The notes: generated from the letters alone by a model not told the origin. A stretch of DNA of 64,000 bases from Cervus elaphus (GCF_910594005.1 NC_057823.1:65780015-65844014); one strand, 5' to 3'. Shown: positions 50,050 to 62,290, counted from the first letter of the stretch. Numbers and translations are program-made.

Positions 50050-50175
50050 TTCTATAGTGTGATCTTCCTTTGTGTAGGGCATTGTCCTCAGCACTGGGGA
50101 TATAGAAATGAATAGGACAAGATCACTGCTCTGAAGCTGCTCACAGTCTAATGAGGGGAACTGAGATGCTAGTAG
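50050..50175 (-). repeat. LINE L2 fragment, antisense
   Basis: 'gggcattgtcctcagcactggggatatag' and 'gctgctcacagtctaatgagggg' are L2 phrases in reverse complement, directly tail-to-tail with the preceding sense copy. Confidence 0.65.
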
Positions 50176-50219
50176 TTTTGCAGTAAAAAGATAATAATAT
50201 GTATACACACAATCATAAT

Positions 50220-50482
50220 GATTGTGCTGGCTAACCCTGAACATTGACAGTGTGCTCAGCATTGTGCAAAATATTTTGCATGCATTTTTTTCATTGAATT
50301 ATCACAAAAACCCTTTAAGTTGGTGTGATCACACTTAAACTATGTAACAACCCATCGGACAGATGCATAAATGGAGACCCAGAGAGAGTCAACTAACTCA
50401 CCCCTGCAGGCAGCTGGTAAGTGGCTAAGATCTCAACCCAGCATCTTAATTCTATTCCAAACCCTGTGCTCCTAGCACTAGG
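50220..50482 (-). repeat. MIR SINE, near full length
   Basis: 'gtgtgctcagcattgtgcaaaat', 'aacccatcggacagatgcataaatgg' and 'caggcagctggtaagtggc' in MIR order, reverse complement. Confidence 0.75.
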
Positions 50483-50483
50483 C

Positions 50484-50660
50484 CAGTGATTCTCAAATTA
50501 TGATTCTCTTGGACCAGCAGTGGTCAAACTCATTAGAAATGCCAACTCTCTGACCCACCCCAGGCCTTCTGCAGAGTTCCTGGGGGTGGGGCCCAGAAGT
50601 CTGTTTTAAAAAGGTCCCTGGGTAATTCTGGTGATGCTTGGTAATGTTTGAGAGCCACTG
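50484..50660 (-). repeat. MER5A-like hAT-Charlie MITE
   Basis: Begins 'cagtgattctcaaattatg' and ends 'gtttgagagccactg', so both terminal inverted ends are visible. The middle has 'ccaccccaggccttctgcagag' and 'tgggggtggggccc'. Non-coding. Confidence 0.8.
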
Positions 50661-51205
50661 CCCACTGAATGACTTGTTCTTATGGATAATGAGTTAGAGG
50701 GGAGTCAGGATTTTTCCTGTAATAACTCAAATTTCAGCTCAAGCTCCGTGAGTGTGGAAGACTTTCTGATCCTGAGCTCAAGGAGTTACACTGTGACCCG
50801 AATTAAGTCTGTTTCCCTGTGTGATCATGGTCCTCGGCACTTGTAGCATGTCAAACCACACCCAGATATGCAGACCCTGGGGAGAAGGATGATCTCAGTA
50901 GGATGGAGTCTGTGCCCCATTAACCTGGAGAAAGTGGGATGTCACCAGGCAGGAGAAGCGTACAGGACCCAAGACATAGGGCCATCCTAAGAAGTTCTCT
51001 TCCAAATGCAGTCAGCTGCTTGCTTAGCAATGCTCCATGGAAGATTTATTGTTGTGGCCACAAGGTCATTAAATGATAAGAATAGACCATGTTAATAATA
51101 AATAATCATAAGAAAAGTAAAATAGTCATACCATAAATTTTGACTGCACTTGTACCATTTTCAGGGCATTTTCACATGTATTTTATCTTTTAAAGATTTT
51201 TTTTT
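50661..51205. other. unassigned intron 2 sequence
   Basis: No repeat family or exon recognised. Confidence 0.5.
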
Positions 51206-52020
51206 TAGTTTTTTTTTTTAATTTATTTATTTTAGTTGGAGGCTAATTACTTTACAATACTATAGTGGTTTTTGCCATACATTGATATGAATCAGCCATG
51301 GGTTTACATGTGTTCCCCATGCTGAACCCCCCTCTCACCTCCCTCCCCATCCCATCCCTCAGGGTCATCCCAGTGCACCAGCCCTGAGCACCCTGTCTCT
51401 TGCATCGAACCTGGACTGACGATCTGTTTCATATATGATAATATACATGTTTCAATGCTATTCTCTCAGATCTTCCCACCCTCACCTTCTCCCACAGAGT
51501 CCAAAAGTCTGTTTTATACATCTGTATCTCTTTTGCTGTCTCGCATATAGGGTTATTGTGACCATCTTTCTAAATTCCATATATATGCGTTAATATACAG
51601 TATTGGTGTTTTTCTTTCCGGCTTACTTCACTCTGTATAATAGGCTCCAGTTTCATCCACATCATTAGAACTGATTCAAATGTATTCTTTTTAATGGCTG
51701 AGTAATATTCCATTGTGTATATGTACCACAGCTTTCTTATCCATTCGTCTGCTGATGGACATCTAGGTTGCTTCCATGTCCTGGCTATTATAAACGGTGC
51801 TGCGATGAACACTGGGGTACATGTGTCTCTTTCAGATCTGGTTTCCTCGGTGTGTATGCCCAGCAGTGGGATTGCTGGGTGGTATGGCAGTTCTATTTCC
51901 AGTTTTTTAAGGAATCACCACGCTGTTCTCCATAGTGGCTGTACTCGTTTGCATTCCCACCAACAGTGTAGAGGGTTCCCTTTTCTCCACACCCTCTCCA
52001 GCATTAATTGTTTGCAGATT
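51206..52020 (-). repeat. L1 3' end, antisense, 5'-truncated
   Basis: A T-rich left end and then the reverse complement of L1 3' UTR and ORF2 C-terminus. An 80-codon remnant at 51,570-51,812 (minus) carries WIRKLWYIYTMEYYSAIKK, the L1 ORF2 tail. It breaks off after 'ccagcattaattgtttgcag'. Diverged from the 59.8-62.0 kb copy and without a clear duplication. Confidence 0.9.
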
Positions 52021-52685
52021 TCCAGTCATACAAAGTTGAGTACTATTAATCTGCCTGATTAGTGAAGGGAGAGAATGAAGACATGTGTCTCATGGCCTAT
52101 AAGCTTAGTAGTAACAAAAGCTAATGTGTGTTGAGAGCTTATGTGGGCCAAGCTCTGTGCTACATGTGTTGATTTCCATTGAATTTAATAAAACCTCTAG
52201 ATTTGAGGCTTCCAGACTCCCAACTAGTCAGCTTTAGCCAGCAAAGTTTCGTTACTTTCACTTCACTCTAGACTTCAAGCTCTCCAGCCATTTGTTTATT
52301 CAACCTTTCTTTAGCTCATATACCAGGCAGAGAGGGAGCAGGGCACAAAGGTGAATGTGCCTGCCCACAATCTGCTAGCTCTCTCAGGGGGACCCAGAGC
52401 AATGTAGTATCACCCAAGGTGGATTCTGCAGGATGAAGGCAAATTATTTATCAATTTCAAAGTTGCCAGATTCACAATCCCCTGGAGTTCTCTGAGGTTT
52501 AAACTTGAGGCTTAAGAAGAAAGGTATTTTGTTTCTAAGCAAAGACACAGCACCCAACTGGCTACAAATGTTGCTGAAGTGAATGAGGACTCCATCAAAT
52601 TTGTCTTCATGGGAGCATGTGAATAAAGAAAGGGTTAGGGTAGGGATGCCCACACAGAGGGGAGATTAAAGGGTGGGACCATTCC
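52021..52685. other. unassigned intron 2 sequence
   Basis: Mostly unrecognised; 52,290-52,390 has L2-like antisense phrases. No exon. Confidence 0.4.
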
Positions 52686-52689
52686 AGAT

Positions 52690-52860
52690 TTAGCACTACA
52701 GCCTCCACACTTTTGACCCTGATGAACTCTGTGACTTTGGGCAAGCTTCTGTACCTGTCCCATCCTCTGCTTCCTCCTTCCTGAAATAAGGACTGGGGTT
52801 CCCTACTTGCCTGCCTCACAGGGGCCTTTGAAAGTTAAATGTGTGAATAAGTAATACAGT
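52690..52860 (+). repeat. MIR SINE fragment
   Basis: 'gaactctgtgactttgggcaagcttctg' and 'cctgcctcacaggggcctttgaaagttaaatg' in MIR order. Confidence 0.6.
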
Positions 52861-53004
52861 AAGTCCTCTGCCTACAAACAAGTTCCCTTCCAAGAGCGTG
52901 TCCATAAGTCCAACTAGTTCTTAAGTCCAATAAAGTTAACCTAGGTACTCAACTCTCACAATCATCTATATAGCACTGTATTATATACAGGAGAAAGAGG
53001 ACAG

Positions 53005-53412
53005 TGAAAAGACTGGCTTAAAACTCAATATTCAAAAATCTAAGTTCATGGCATCCAGTCCTATCACTTCATGGCAAATAGATGGGGGGAAAGTGGAAAC
53101 AGTCACAGATTTTATTTTCTTGGGCTCCAAAATCACAGGGGATGGTGACCATGATCACCACCAAGAAATTAAAAGATGCTTGTTCCTTGGAAGGAAAGCT
53201 ATGAAAAACCTAGACAGTGTATTAAAAAGCCGAGACCACTTTGCCAACAAAGTTCCATATAGTCAAAGTTATGGTTTTTCCAGTAGTCATTTATGGATGT
53301 GAGAGCTGGACCATAAAGAAGGCAGAGTGCCGAAGAATCGATGCTTTTGAATTGTAGTGCTAGAGAAGACTCTTGAGAGTCCCTTGGACTGCAAGGAGAT
53401 CCAATCAGTCAG
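53005..53412 (+). repeat. BovB LINE ORF2 fragment
   Basis: 'gactggcttaaaactcaatattc' into the same protein region as the 37.1 kb copy. The frame (84 codons from 53,048) opens MASSPITSWQIDGGKVETVT and is lost at 53,302. The 3' end is cut and replaced by a SINE piece at 53,416. Confidence 0.88.
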
Positions 53413-53415
53413 TCT

Positions 53416-53458
53416 CTGCAGGTGGACTCTTTACCATCTGACCCATTGGGGAAGCCCA
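53416..53458 (-). repeat. Bov-tA head fragment, antisense
   Basis: 'ctgcaggtggactctttacc' to 'attggggaagccc' is only the tRNA-like 43 bases, joined directly to truncated BovB. This looks like a deletion junction. Confidence 0.7.
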
Positions 53459-54615
53459 CTTACTTAGTCACCCCTCAAAAATGATGGACCAAGGATTTGA
53501 ATTCACGTCTGTCTTATCCCAAGACCTACTATTACTAAATCACTGCATCAGAGTTCAAAATCAATTGAGGAAACCATTAAGACTCCACTTTGCAAGTTAC
53601 ACTGATCAAATGGGTGGAATCTAAAGAGAACAAAAGTGAAGGTCTGGCATCAGAAGCTGTGAGCTTGACCTTTGACAAGGGAAGTGTTTCCATATCCGAG
53701 GTGCTTCAGTGAGTGACCACGATAGTCCAGGCTAAGCAGTAGAGCCCTAGATGGGGAGTCAAGGTTTAAGAGTCAGGGTCAGCCTTCAGGAGAAAGGCTT
53801 CCTGCAGGGTGACTGAATACATCCTATAAACTGCAAAAAGCAGCCAGGACTAGAGAAACAGGCACTGGGAAGCAGAGGTGGTTATCAGGCAGCTGCAGAT
53901 TCCAAAGGCCTCTGATTTTTTCTGCTGTAGTTCCAAAGGGGCATCTTATTTAACTCCATTCCCAGCCACCTGGTAGGGTTAGGGAGGGGCTTTCTGCAGG
54001 ACAAGAGTTTCCACCTCTCTCTGGGGAAAGACGAGAAGCTCTGTCTTGCTCCCCTCCTCTGGGTCTGGGTAAGAACCAGCTTCAGCGGTGAGCTGCTGAC
54101 ACCCATTTGGGACTGGCTCAAGGGACACAATTGCTGCTTTACTGCAGAATTTCAAATGGCTTTAGATGTGTCTCTGTTAGTCAAAGATAAGGTCAATAAT
54201 GAAAGTAATACGATAGCTAATATGTGCTGAACTCTATTCAGGGAGTCCTTTTAAGGCATATTTTAGGCTCCAAGCACTTTTACAAGTCCTGCCTCCCCTC
54301 ATCATGTCAAAGATATTATAGTGCATGCAAATCTCACATTTATTTGATTTCTGTGAGTTGAGTGGTGGAGTTGTAGACTAGAACACATTATGACAAATTT
54401 TATAGACACTGAAATATTTATTAATTTGATATTGCCACTTGTGCTAAATATTTCAGAAACAATATATTTATTTTTCTGGCCAGAAATACTTGTTTTTTTG
54501 GCTCTTCAAACAATCAGAGGGCCTGGACACTGAGCTTATCATGCCAAATGAAAAAACAATTCTCTGATAATTGTGTCCTAGGAGTTAAGTGCTTCCACAC
54601 ATTGCCAGTGGATAA
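53459..54615. other. unassigned intron 2 sequence
   Basis: No repeat or exon recognised with confidence; a degraded MIR may lie near 54,205-54,300. Confidence 0.4.
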
Positions 54616-54619
54616 GTGT

Positions 54620-54790
54620 GGGGACTCTGGAATTAAACCACATTGAGCTGGAATCTTAGCACTACTAACTATAAGCTGTGTGGTCTCTGGCAAGTGCCAC
54701 AATCCTGACTCTGCCCCAGTTTCTTCATCTGCAAAACAGTTACTGTGAGGACTAAATCAGATAATGTGCGTAAAAAGTTAAGGATGCTGC
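54620..54790 (+). repeat. MIR SINE relic
   Basis: 'gactctggaattaaaccacattgagctggaatc' and 'ccccagtttcttcatctgcaaaacag' with the distal 'gaggactaaatcagataatg'. Confidence 0.75.
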
Positions 54791-55448
54791 CTGCAACTCA
54801 GCATGGAAAATTGGTTTCTTGTCATTTTATTATTATTTTTTACAGTGTCCCATGAAATAGCCACTGTGGTTATTCCCATTTTGAAGATGAAATGACTGTG
54901 GCTAGAAAGGCTGTGACTTACCAACCTTGGTACATGGTGGGGGGATTCTGAACTGAGATCACCTTCTAAATCAGTAAGGGTTTGTATTACTAAGGTCAGA
55001 CGAGGTGATGCTATGGTAGCAATGACTCCCACATTGCATATAACATGTTTTTAATCTCTGGCTCATGCTACAAGACCATACAGGATGGCAGAGAAGCATC
55101 GTTTTTCAGAAGCACTGAGGCACCCAGGCCAGGAGAGACTCCTTCCTGGAAAAGTTTCCATCAAAAGTATGTGACAAAACATACTGGTTCATAAAGTTTC
55201 ATCTCAGAGGTAACAAACAACACTTCCACTCACAGGTCATTGGACCAAGCAAGTCTCAAGGCCAGGCTGAGTTTGAATAGGAGGTGGAGATGACCAGTCA
55301 TACCATGTGACTAGAAGGACAGCCCTAGTGTTTTTTCAGAGGGAAACCTTGAGGATTAAGTTTATACAAATGAATGACTAAGGCTGAGTCTGGAACACAG
55401 TAAAAGCTTCCTTAAAGTTTGGGAATTAATCCTTATTAGTTAATGGAT
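54791..55448. other. unassigned intron 2 sequence
   Basis: No exon recognised; a reverse-complement MIR-like core sits at about 54,870-54,960. Confidence 0.4.
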
Positions 55449-55917
55449 TGCTGACAAAGGTCCATATAGCCAAAGCTATAGTTTTTCCAGTAGTGTCATG
55501 TGTGGACATGAGAGTTGGACCATAAAGAAGACCAAGTGCCAAAGACATGATGCTTTCAAACTGTGGTGCTGAGGAAGACTCCTGAGAGTCCCTTGGACAG
55601 CAAGGAGATCAACCAGTCAATCCTAAAGGAAATCAACCCTGAATATTCATTGGAAGGACTGATGCTGAAGCTGAAGCTCTAATACTTTGGCCACTTGATG
55701 TGAAGAGCCGACTCATTGGAAAAGATCCTGATGCTGGAAAAGACTGAGGGCAAGAGGAGGAGGGGACAATAGAAGATGAGATGGTTAGATATCCCCACCA
55801 ATGCAATGGACTTGAGTTTGAGAAAACTCTGGATACAGTGGGGAACACAGAAGCCTGCCATGTGTGCTGCAGTTCATAGGGTCACAGAGTCAGACAAAAT
55901 TTAGCGACTCAACAACA
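55449..55917 (+). repeat. BovB LINE ORF2 fragment and 3' end
   Basis: 'gctgacaaaggtccatatagccaaagc' through 'actttggccacttgatgtgaag' to 'ttagcgactcaacaacaacc'. Many frameshifts; more diverged than the 37.1 kb copy. Confidence 0.9.
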
Positions 55918-56261
55918 ACCCCTATGGCAATATTCCCATATAAATATTTTCCACCTGTTCCCTTGACCATGGTCTTCCTCTCCCAAAGAGCCACTCTGCA
56001 GACTACTTGCTCCATTGTATTCTCCAGATCTCCCTCTCATCTGTTGTCTCTCACTGTAAGACAATTCCTCATCGTCTTACACAACGAAGTTCAGACACCC
56101 AAACTTAGCATCAGAAGGTACTCTGTCATCCGTGCCAACCACCAGTGGAGTTTCCTTTCCCATTTCTAACACTCTGCCTCTGCTCTGGCTGGAAGAACCT
56201 AGTTAGGGGTCCCAAAATCAGTCTTGTATATTCCTACCTTAGGCTCTGATGAGCACCCTTC

Positions 56262-56470
56262 CTCCCACGTGGTGCAGTGATAAAGAATGTGCCTGCCAAG
56301 CAGGAGACTTGAGTTCAGTTCCTGGGTGAGGAAGATCCCCTGGAGAAGAAAGTGGCAACCCAGTCCAGCATTCTTGCCTGGGCAGTGTTATGGACAGAGG
56401 AGCCTGGCGGGCTACAGTCCATGGGGCCTCAAAAGAGTCAGACACTTCAGATTGACTGAGTACTGAGCAC
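56262..56470 (+). repeat. Bov-tA SINE, sense
   Basis: 'cccacgtggtgcagtgataaag' to 'gagtcagacacttcagattgactgag'. The head is slightly shortened. Confidence 0.88.
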
Positions 56471-56729
56471 TTCCTTCTTGTATGAACTCCCCTCCCCCAT
56501 TGCATCTTCCCTTTGTGGATTCCTGTATTTTCTATGAAGCAGTTTTCCAAGTCCTCCAAGATGCCTCCTCCCCCAGCTCAGTCTGCAACGATTTCATGCA
56601 AGGCTGAACAGCCTCAATATTCAGGAACTGTACCACTCATTTGGCAATGAATTCAAGATTGCTTTGAACGTTTGTTTTCTTTTCTCTTTATACTCATGTT
56701 GCTGTTGTGTAAAGAACAAGAAGGACAGC

Positions 56730-56990
56730 ATCAGACAGACATTGGAATAATTTCAGGTCTGTCATTTACTGGCCTTCAGACCTTGTACAGGTCGGCTACT
56801 TCCCTGAGCTTTCTGCTCCTTTCCTGCAACACAGAACTGATTAGACCTGCCTCCCAAGGGAGAAGTTACAAAAGGAGAAGTAAAAACAGTGGTGACGCCC
56901 AGTGTAGGGTAGATTACTGTCCTCTCCTGGCTGATTCCCTAGTCCCTGGAATAGTAGCTGACACATGAATGGATAGATAATTATTATTCA
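56730..56990 (+). repeat. MIR SINE relic
   Basis: 'tctgtcatttactggccttcagaccttgtacagg' and the distal 'ctggaatagtagctgacacatgaatgg' frame a diverged full-length MIR. Confidence 0.6.
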
Positions 56991-57088
56991 CTACTAGCTA
57001 GTTTTAATAGTTTTCTCCAAAACTCTAAGTTCCTTGAAGACAGAGTGCTTTGAAAAGTAAACGTTCTTTGGAAAAGAATTCTTAGGTG

Positions 57089-57665
57089 ATGGTTCTCAAA
57101 CTTCAGTATGTAGAAGAAGCAAGGAAGGTTATTTAAAAAAAAAATTAAAAATGCTGGACCTTGAATCTGTCAGAAAGAGAAAAACAAATATCATATATTA
57201 ATGTATACATGTGGAATCTAGAAAAATTGTATAGATGAACCTATTTTCAGGGCAAGAACAGAGGTACAGATGTAGAGAAGGACTTGTGGACATGCAGGGT
57301 GTGGGGTGAGGGGTGGGATGAATTGGGAGACTGGGGTTGACATAAATACACTACTGTGTGTGAAATAGGTAGCTTGTGGGAAGCTGCCGTGTAGCCCAGG
57401 GAGCTCAGCTTGGTGCTCTGTGCTGACCTAGAGGGCGCGAAGGAGGGTAGGGTCGGAAGGAGATCAAAGAAGCAGGGGATATATGTATACAGAGAGCTGA
57501 TTCACTTTTTTGTGGAGCAGAAACTAACACATTATAAAACAATTATACACCAATTTTTTAAAATGTTGATCATTGGAATCTAGGTTTACTGAATTACAAT
57601 TTGTGACATAAGGTCTAAAAAGCTGTATTATAACAAGCTTCCTAAATGACAGTGATACTAAGATC
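57089..57665 (+). repeat. MER5A-like MITE split by an L1 tail
   Basis: The left arm 57,089-57,168 starts 'atggttctcaaacttcag' and the right arm (about 57,605-57,665) has 'tataacaagcttcctaaatgacagtg'. The L1 3' UTR at 57,171-57,559 separates them. Confidence 0.5.
57171..57559 (+). repeat. L1 3' UTR-type insertion, sense
   Basis: 'atgtatacatgtggaatctagaaaaat' to 'cattataaaacaattatacacc' followed by T/A-rich tail. The flanks 57,147-57,168 and 57,560-57,581 are similar ('aaaatgctggacc...gaatct' against 'aaaatgttgatc...gaatct') and may be a decayed duplication. Confidence 0.65.
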
Positions 57666-58417
57666 TATGTATTAAGCTTTGAGAAATCTTATTTGGGGAT
57701 TTCCCCTCTTGACTGGATATAAATTCTTCTAGGTAAGTCTCTGCGAGGCAAGGGACAGTCTAGCAGGGACAGTCCTCCTAACCAGTCTCTCTGCTTAGCT
57801 ATTCACTTAACTCTAGACTACAGTCAGTTCATTAGAATTGCACTAATCTTTGTCCACTTAATGGGTATCGCCTGTGTTTTTCTAAAAGGTGCTAAGTTTG
57901 AAGTGAAGATGGTGATGATTCTTTAGAGTAGGTTTCTCGGACAATACTTGATTTTATCTTTATACCCAGTGACTTCTGTTTAGCACCCATTTCAGGGACT
58001 TGGAGCCAACAAGCTATGATGATGGAGTGAAAAACACAGTCTCCTACTTGTAATTCCAGCGGACCTGTGATGCAAGATCCTACGGGTCTCTGGAGGAAAG
58101 TATTGTTCTTCATGTCAAAGATCACCCATTAAGCCCGTCTGATAGCTGATAGAGTCCAGAGGAAATATTTGCTATCTTTTGGTAGTTCCTGGATAAATAG
58201 TGAACAGACACATTCAGCCTTAGCGATGTCAGTTCAGGATCTCTCAAGGATTCAACTATTTATTTAACTAAGGTACAGCCCATGGGACATACATCACCTA
58301 TTGAATTCCAGAGCTTAGCATTTTTTTAGAAGTGTACACAATGCTTCCACACAAAAGAGCCAGCTCATCCAATCACCAAAATGATCTACCTCTTCCTTCT
58401 TTCTTTACCGTCTAGTG
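57666..58417. other. unassigned, repeat-free block
   Basis: No recognised repeat in about 750 bases and no exon. Possible conserved non-coding sequence by absence of repeats only. Confidence 0.4.
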
Positions 58418-58631
58418 CAATGGTTCTCACCTGGGGGTGATTTTGCTTCTCTCCCCAGGGCACATGTGGCAATATCTGAAGACATTTCTGGTTGTCACAA
58501 CTTGGAAGGGAAGTGACATGTAGGCAGAAACAATGGATGCTGCTAAACATCCCCTGATACACAGGACAAAGCCCTACAACGATAAATTATCTTGTCCAAA
58601 ATGTCAGTAGTGCAGAGGCTGAGAAACCCTT
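58418..58631 (+). repeat. MER20-like hAT-Charlie MITE, sense
   Basis: Begins 'caatggttctcacctggggg', includes 'ggcaatatctgaagacatttctggttgtcac' and ends 'gctgagaaaccctt'. The 8-base flanks 'gtctagtg' and 'gtctactt' match in 5 positions, compatible with an old hAT duplication. Confidence 0.75.
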
Positions 58632-59179
58632 GTCTACTTTTATTCACTAAGTGCTGGGCACTGGTCCCCTCCAATAGTTCACTGTATGGAATTCAAATGG
58701 ATTCTTCAGAGTATTCCTTATTCAGAATCAGCTTCAGTTGCCTTCCCCTCAGTGAGTAGACGACGCTTGGGGGATACGAGTAGTTCCAATCCTTCCTTTC
58801 CTTAAACCCGAAACAGGTTTTATATAGTTTTGTATGGTAATATGGAAATTTGTCCATGGCATTTTATAAATTGAGCATTATTGTCCTCCCTCTAGCTGGA
58901 ACCCAAACTGCTCTTGCCTGGCTAACTGTAGGATATGGGTTTCTCCTGATACAATCCTTGTCACCCCTTCCCTGGTCTGGTTGGAAAATAGCTCAGTAAA
59001 TTGAAGAGTTTCTTTAGGTACACAATTGGCACTTTGATTGATGATAGTTTGTTAGCTGTGATCATGGTGTAGAACAGCCAGGATGGAAGCCAACTTTCCT
59101 TTTAGCTCCTTAGCAACAGTCACTCAACACTACAAAACAAAGCCAGTCCTGTGGACACTAAAGAGTGGGATGACCCTGT
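58632..59179. other. unassigned intron 2 sequence
   Basis: No repeat family or exon recognised. Confidence 0.5.
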
Positions 59180-59310
59180 GCTAAAAGGGTCACTGGGTTT
59201 TATCCAACAGGACTGGGTTTGAATCTTGGTGCTAAACTTGCTAGTGGGCCAGTTTCTTCATTTGGACAACAGGAGTACTAATTCTGGCCCTGGGATTAAG
59301 AGGATCACTG
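59180..59310 (+). repeat. MIR SINE fragment
   Basis: 'gactgggtttgaatcttggtgctaaac' and 'gggccagtttcttcatttggacaac'. Confidence 0.6.
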
Positions 59311-59857
59311 ATCATTGCTCAGTTATTCTGTACATTATACTGTAATTGCTCCCCCAAATGTGGACCTTAGGGTTAGGAAGTCTTTTCCCATCCTGACCCC
59401 AGTCTGTGAAGATACATTTACAAATCAGTGTATTATAATTTGAAGAAATATTTTTGTGACTGCAGCAAATCAGAAAAATTAGGCCAACAGAGTGATGCAG
59501 AATGTATATTTTATAGGACTCCTTTATCCTGAGACTATGTGCTTTTTCTTCTTGTTGTTCCAGTCCCTTTTCTATTATGAAATATGATGGTGATAGATTG
59601 CAAGATGTTTTGTTTTAAAATATCCTGACATGAAAATATAAAATATTCACATCTTATGTCAGTCCCTGAAATGTCTTTAAATTTTTTCTGATCTACAAAC
59701 CCCAATGCAAGGGAGCTCAATGAATTCTCCTGGGCAGGAATCTTATTATTGCTGGTGATATATATTTGATATATATATTGCTGGTGTATATAAGTTTGTG
59801 TACCTGTGGACTGGATATGTGTGGCATACATGAAAAGGACCTTTCACACAATTTCTT

Positions 59858-62036
59858 TTTTTTTTTTTTTTTCATTTATTTTTATTAGTTGGAGGCTAAT
59901 TACTTCACAACATTTCAGTGGGTTTTGTCATACATTGATATGAATCAGCCATGGAGTTACATGTATTCCCCATCCCGATCCCCCCTCCCACCTCCCTCTC
60001 CACCCAATTCCTCTGGGTCTTCCCAGTGCACCAGGCCCGAGTACTTGTCTCATGCATCCCACCTGGGCTGGTGATCTGTTTCACTATAGATAGTATACAT
60101 GCTGTTCTTTTGAAACATCCCACCCTCACCTTCTCCCACAGAGTTCAAAAGTCTGTTCTGTATTTCTGTGTCTCTTTTTCTGTTTTGCATATAGGGTTAT
60201 CGTTACCACCTTTCTAAATTCCATATATATGTGTTAGTATGCTGTAATGTTTATCTTTCTGGCTTACTTCACTCTGTATAAGGGGCTCCAGCTTCATCCA
60301 TCTCATTAGGAATGGTTCAAATGAATTCTTTTTAATGGCTGAGTAATATTCCATGGTGTATATGTACCACAGCTTCCTTATCCATTCATCTGCTGATGGG
60401 CATCTAGGTTGCTTCCATGTCCTGGCTATTATAAACAGTGCTGCGATGAACATTGGGGTGCACGTGTCTCTTTCAGATCTGGTTTCCTCAGTGTGTATGC
60501 CCAGAAGTGGGATTGCTGGGTCATATGGCAGTTCTATTTCCAGTTTTTTAAGAAATCTCCACACTGTTTTCCATAGCGGCTGTACTAGTTTGCATTCCCA
60601 CCAACAGTGTAAGAGGGTTCCCTTTTCTCCACACCCTCTCCAGCATTTATTGCTTGTAGACTTTTGGATAGCAGCCATCCTGACTGGCGTGTAATGGTAC
60701 CTCATTGTGGTTTTGATTTGCATTTCTCTGATAATGAGTGATGTTGAGCATCTTTTCATGTGTTTGTTAGCCATCTGTATGTCTTCTTTGGAGAAATGTC
60801 TGTTTAGTTCTTTGGCCCATTTTTTGATTGGGTCATTTATTTTTCTGGAATTGAGCTGCAGGAGTTGCTTGTATATTTTTGAGATTAATCCTTTGTCTGT
60901 TGCTTCATTTGCTATTATTTTCTCCCAATCTGAGGGCTGTCTTTTCATCTTACTTATAGTTTCTTTTGTTGTGCAAAAGCTTTTAAGTTTCACTAGGTCC
61001 CATTTGTTTATTTTTGCTTTTACTTCCAATATTCTGGGAGGTGGGTCATAGAGGATCCTGCTGTGATTCATGTCGGAGAGTGTTTTGCCTATGTTCTCCT
61101 CTAGGAGTTTTATAGTTTCTGGTCTTACATTTAGATCTTTAATCCATTTTGAGTTTATTTTTGTGTATGGTGTTAGAAAGTGTTCTAGTTTCATTCTTTT
61201 GCAAGTGGTTGACCAGTTTTCCCAGCACCATTTGTTAAAGAAGTTGTCTTTTTTCCACTGTATATCCTTGCCTACTTTGTCAAAGATAAGGTGTCCATAG
61301 GTTCGTGGATTTATCTCTGGGCTTTCTATTCTGTTCCATTGATCTATATTTCTGTCTTTGTGCCAGTACCATACTGTCTTGATGACTGTGGCTTTGTAGT
61401 ACAGTCTGAAGTCAGGCAGGTTGATTCTTTCTTTCCCTTCTTCTTTCTCAAGATTACTTTGGCTATTCGAGGTTTTTTGTATTTCCATACAAATTGTGAA
61501 ATTATTTGTTCTAGTTCTGTGAAAAATACTGTTGGTAGCTTGATAGGGATTGCATTGAATCTATAGATTGCTTTGGGTAGAATAGCCATTTTGACAATAT
61601 TGATTCTTCCAATCCATGAACACGTTATGTTTCTCCATCTGTTTGTGTCCTCTTTGATTTCTTTCATCAGTGTTTTATAGTTTTCTATGTATAGGTCTTT
61701 TGTTTTTTTAGGTAGATGTACTCCTAAGTATTTTATTCTTTTTGTTGCAATGGTGAATGGCATTGTTTCCTTTATTTCTCTTTCTGTTTTTTCATTGTTA
61801 GTGTATAGGAATGCAAGGGATTTCTGTGTGTTAATTTTATATCCTGCAACTTTACTATATTCATTGATTAGCTCTAATAATTTTCTGGTAGAGTCTTTAG
61901 GGTTTTCTATGTAGAGGATCATGTCATCTGCAAACAGCGAGAGTTTCACTTCTTCTTTTCCTATCTGGATTCCTTTTTCTTCTTTTTCTGCTCTGATTGC
62001 TGTGGCCAAAACTTCCAACACTATGTTGAATAGTAG
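59858..62036 (-). mobile_element. L1 retrotransposon, 5'-truncated, antisense, with perfect TSD
   Basis: A 2.18-kb L1 lies on the minus strand; its poly(A) is the T run at about 59,854-59,872. It is flanked by an exact 17-bp duplication 'ctttcacacaatttctt' at 59,841-59,857 and 62,037-62,053. The ORF2 remainder is in two frames. The 225-codon part (61,344-62,021) holds the reverse-transcriptase FADDMILYIENP block (the FADD catalytic motif). The 424-codon part (60,214-61,488) runs through DFRLYYKATVIKTVWYWHK to the WIRKLWYIYTMEYYSAIKK tail and its normal stop. One frameshift at about 61,430-61,450 separates them. The endonuclease, ORF1 and promoter are missing, so it is inactive. It is among the youngest insertions here. 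Confidence 0.96.
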
Positions 62037-62109
62037 CTTTCACACAATTTCTTAACCCACAGGCAGATCTTATTTGCCTGGGATCACACTGAAACACAGA
62101 GAGGGTGAG

Positions 62110-62290
62110 TGGATGCAACAAAGTAGAAAGGTCAGCTGCTTTGGACTCAGGCACAGCGATACCCTCTCTGGTCAGCTTTGTGACCCTACAGTAAGCTTTA
62201 AGAGCATCCATTTCCTCACCTGCAAGAAGAGAAGGTAATAATACGAACCCAGGATTGCTGGAGTAAACCAGTGTAGAGGAGGGGCTAGGA
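62110..62290 (+). repeat. MIR SINE relic
   Basis: 'ggtcagctgctttggactcaggc', 'cagctttgtgaccctacag' and 'catttcctcacctgcaagaag' in MIR order. Confidence 0.65.

Noticed and set aside
60214..62021. A host gene on the minus strand with about 650 codons
   Set aside because: The protein is L1 ORF2 (FADD catalytic block and the family C-terminus) inside a duplication-flanked L1 insertion.
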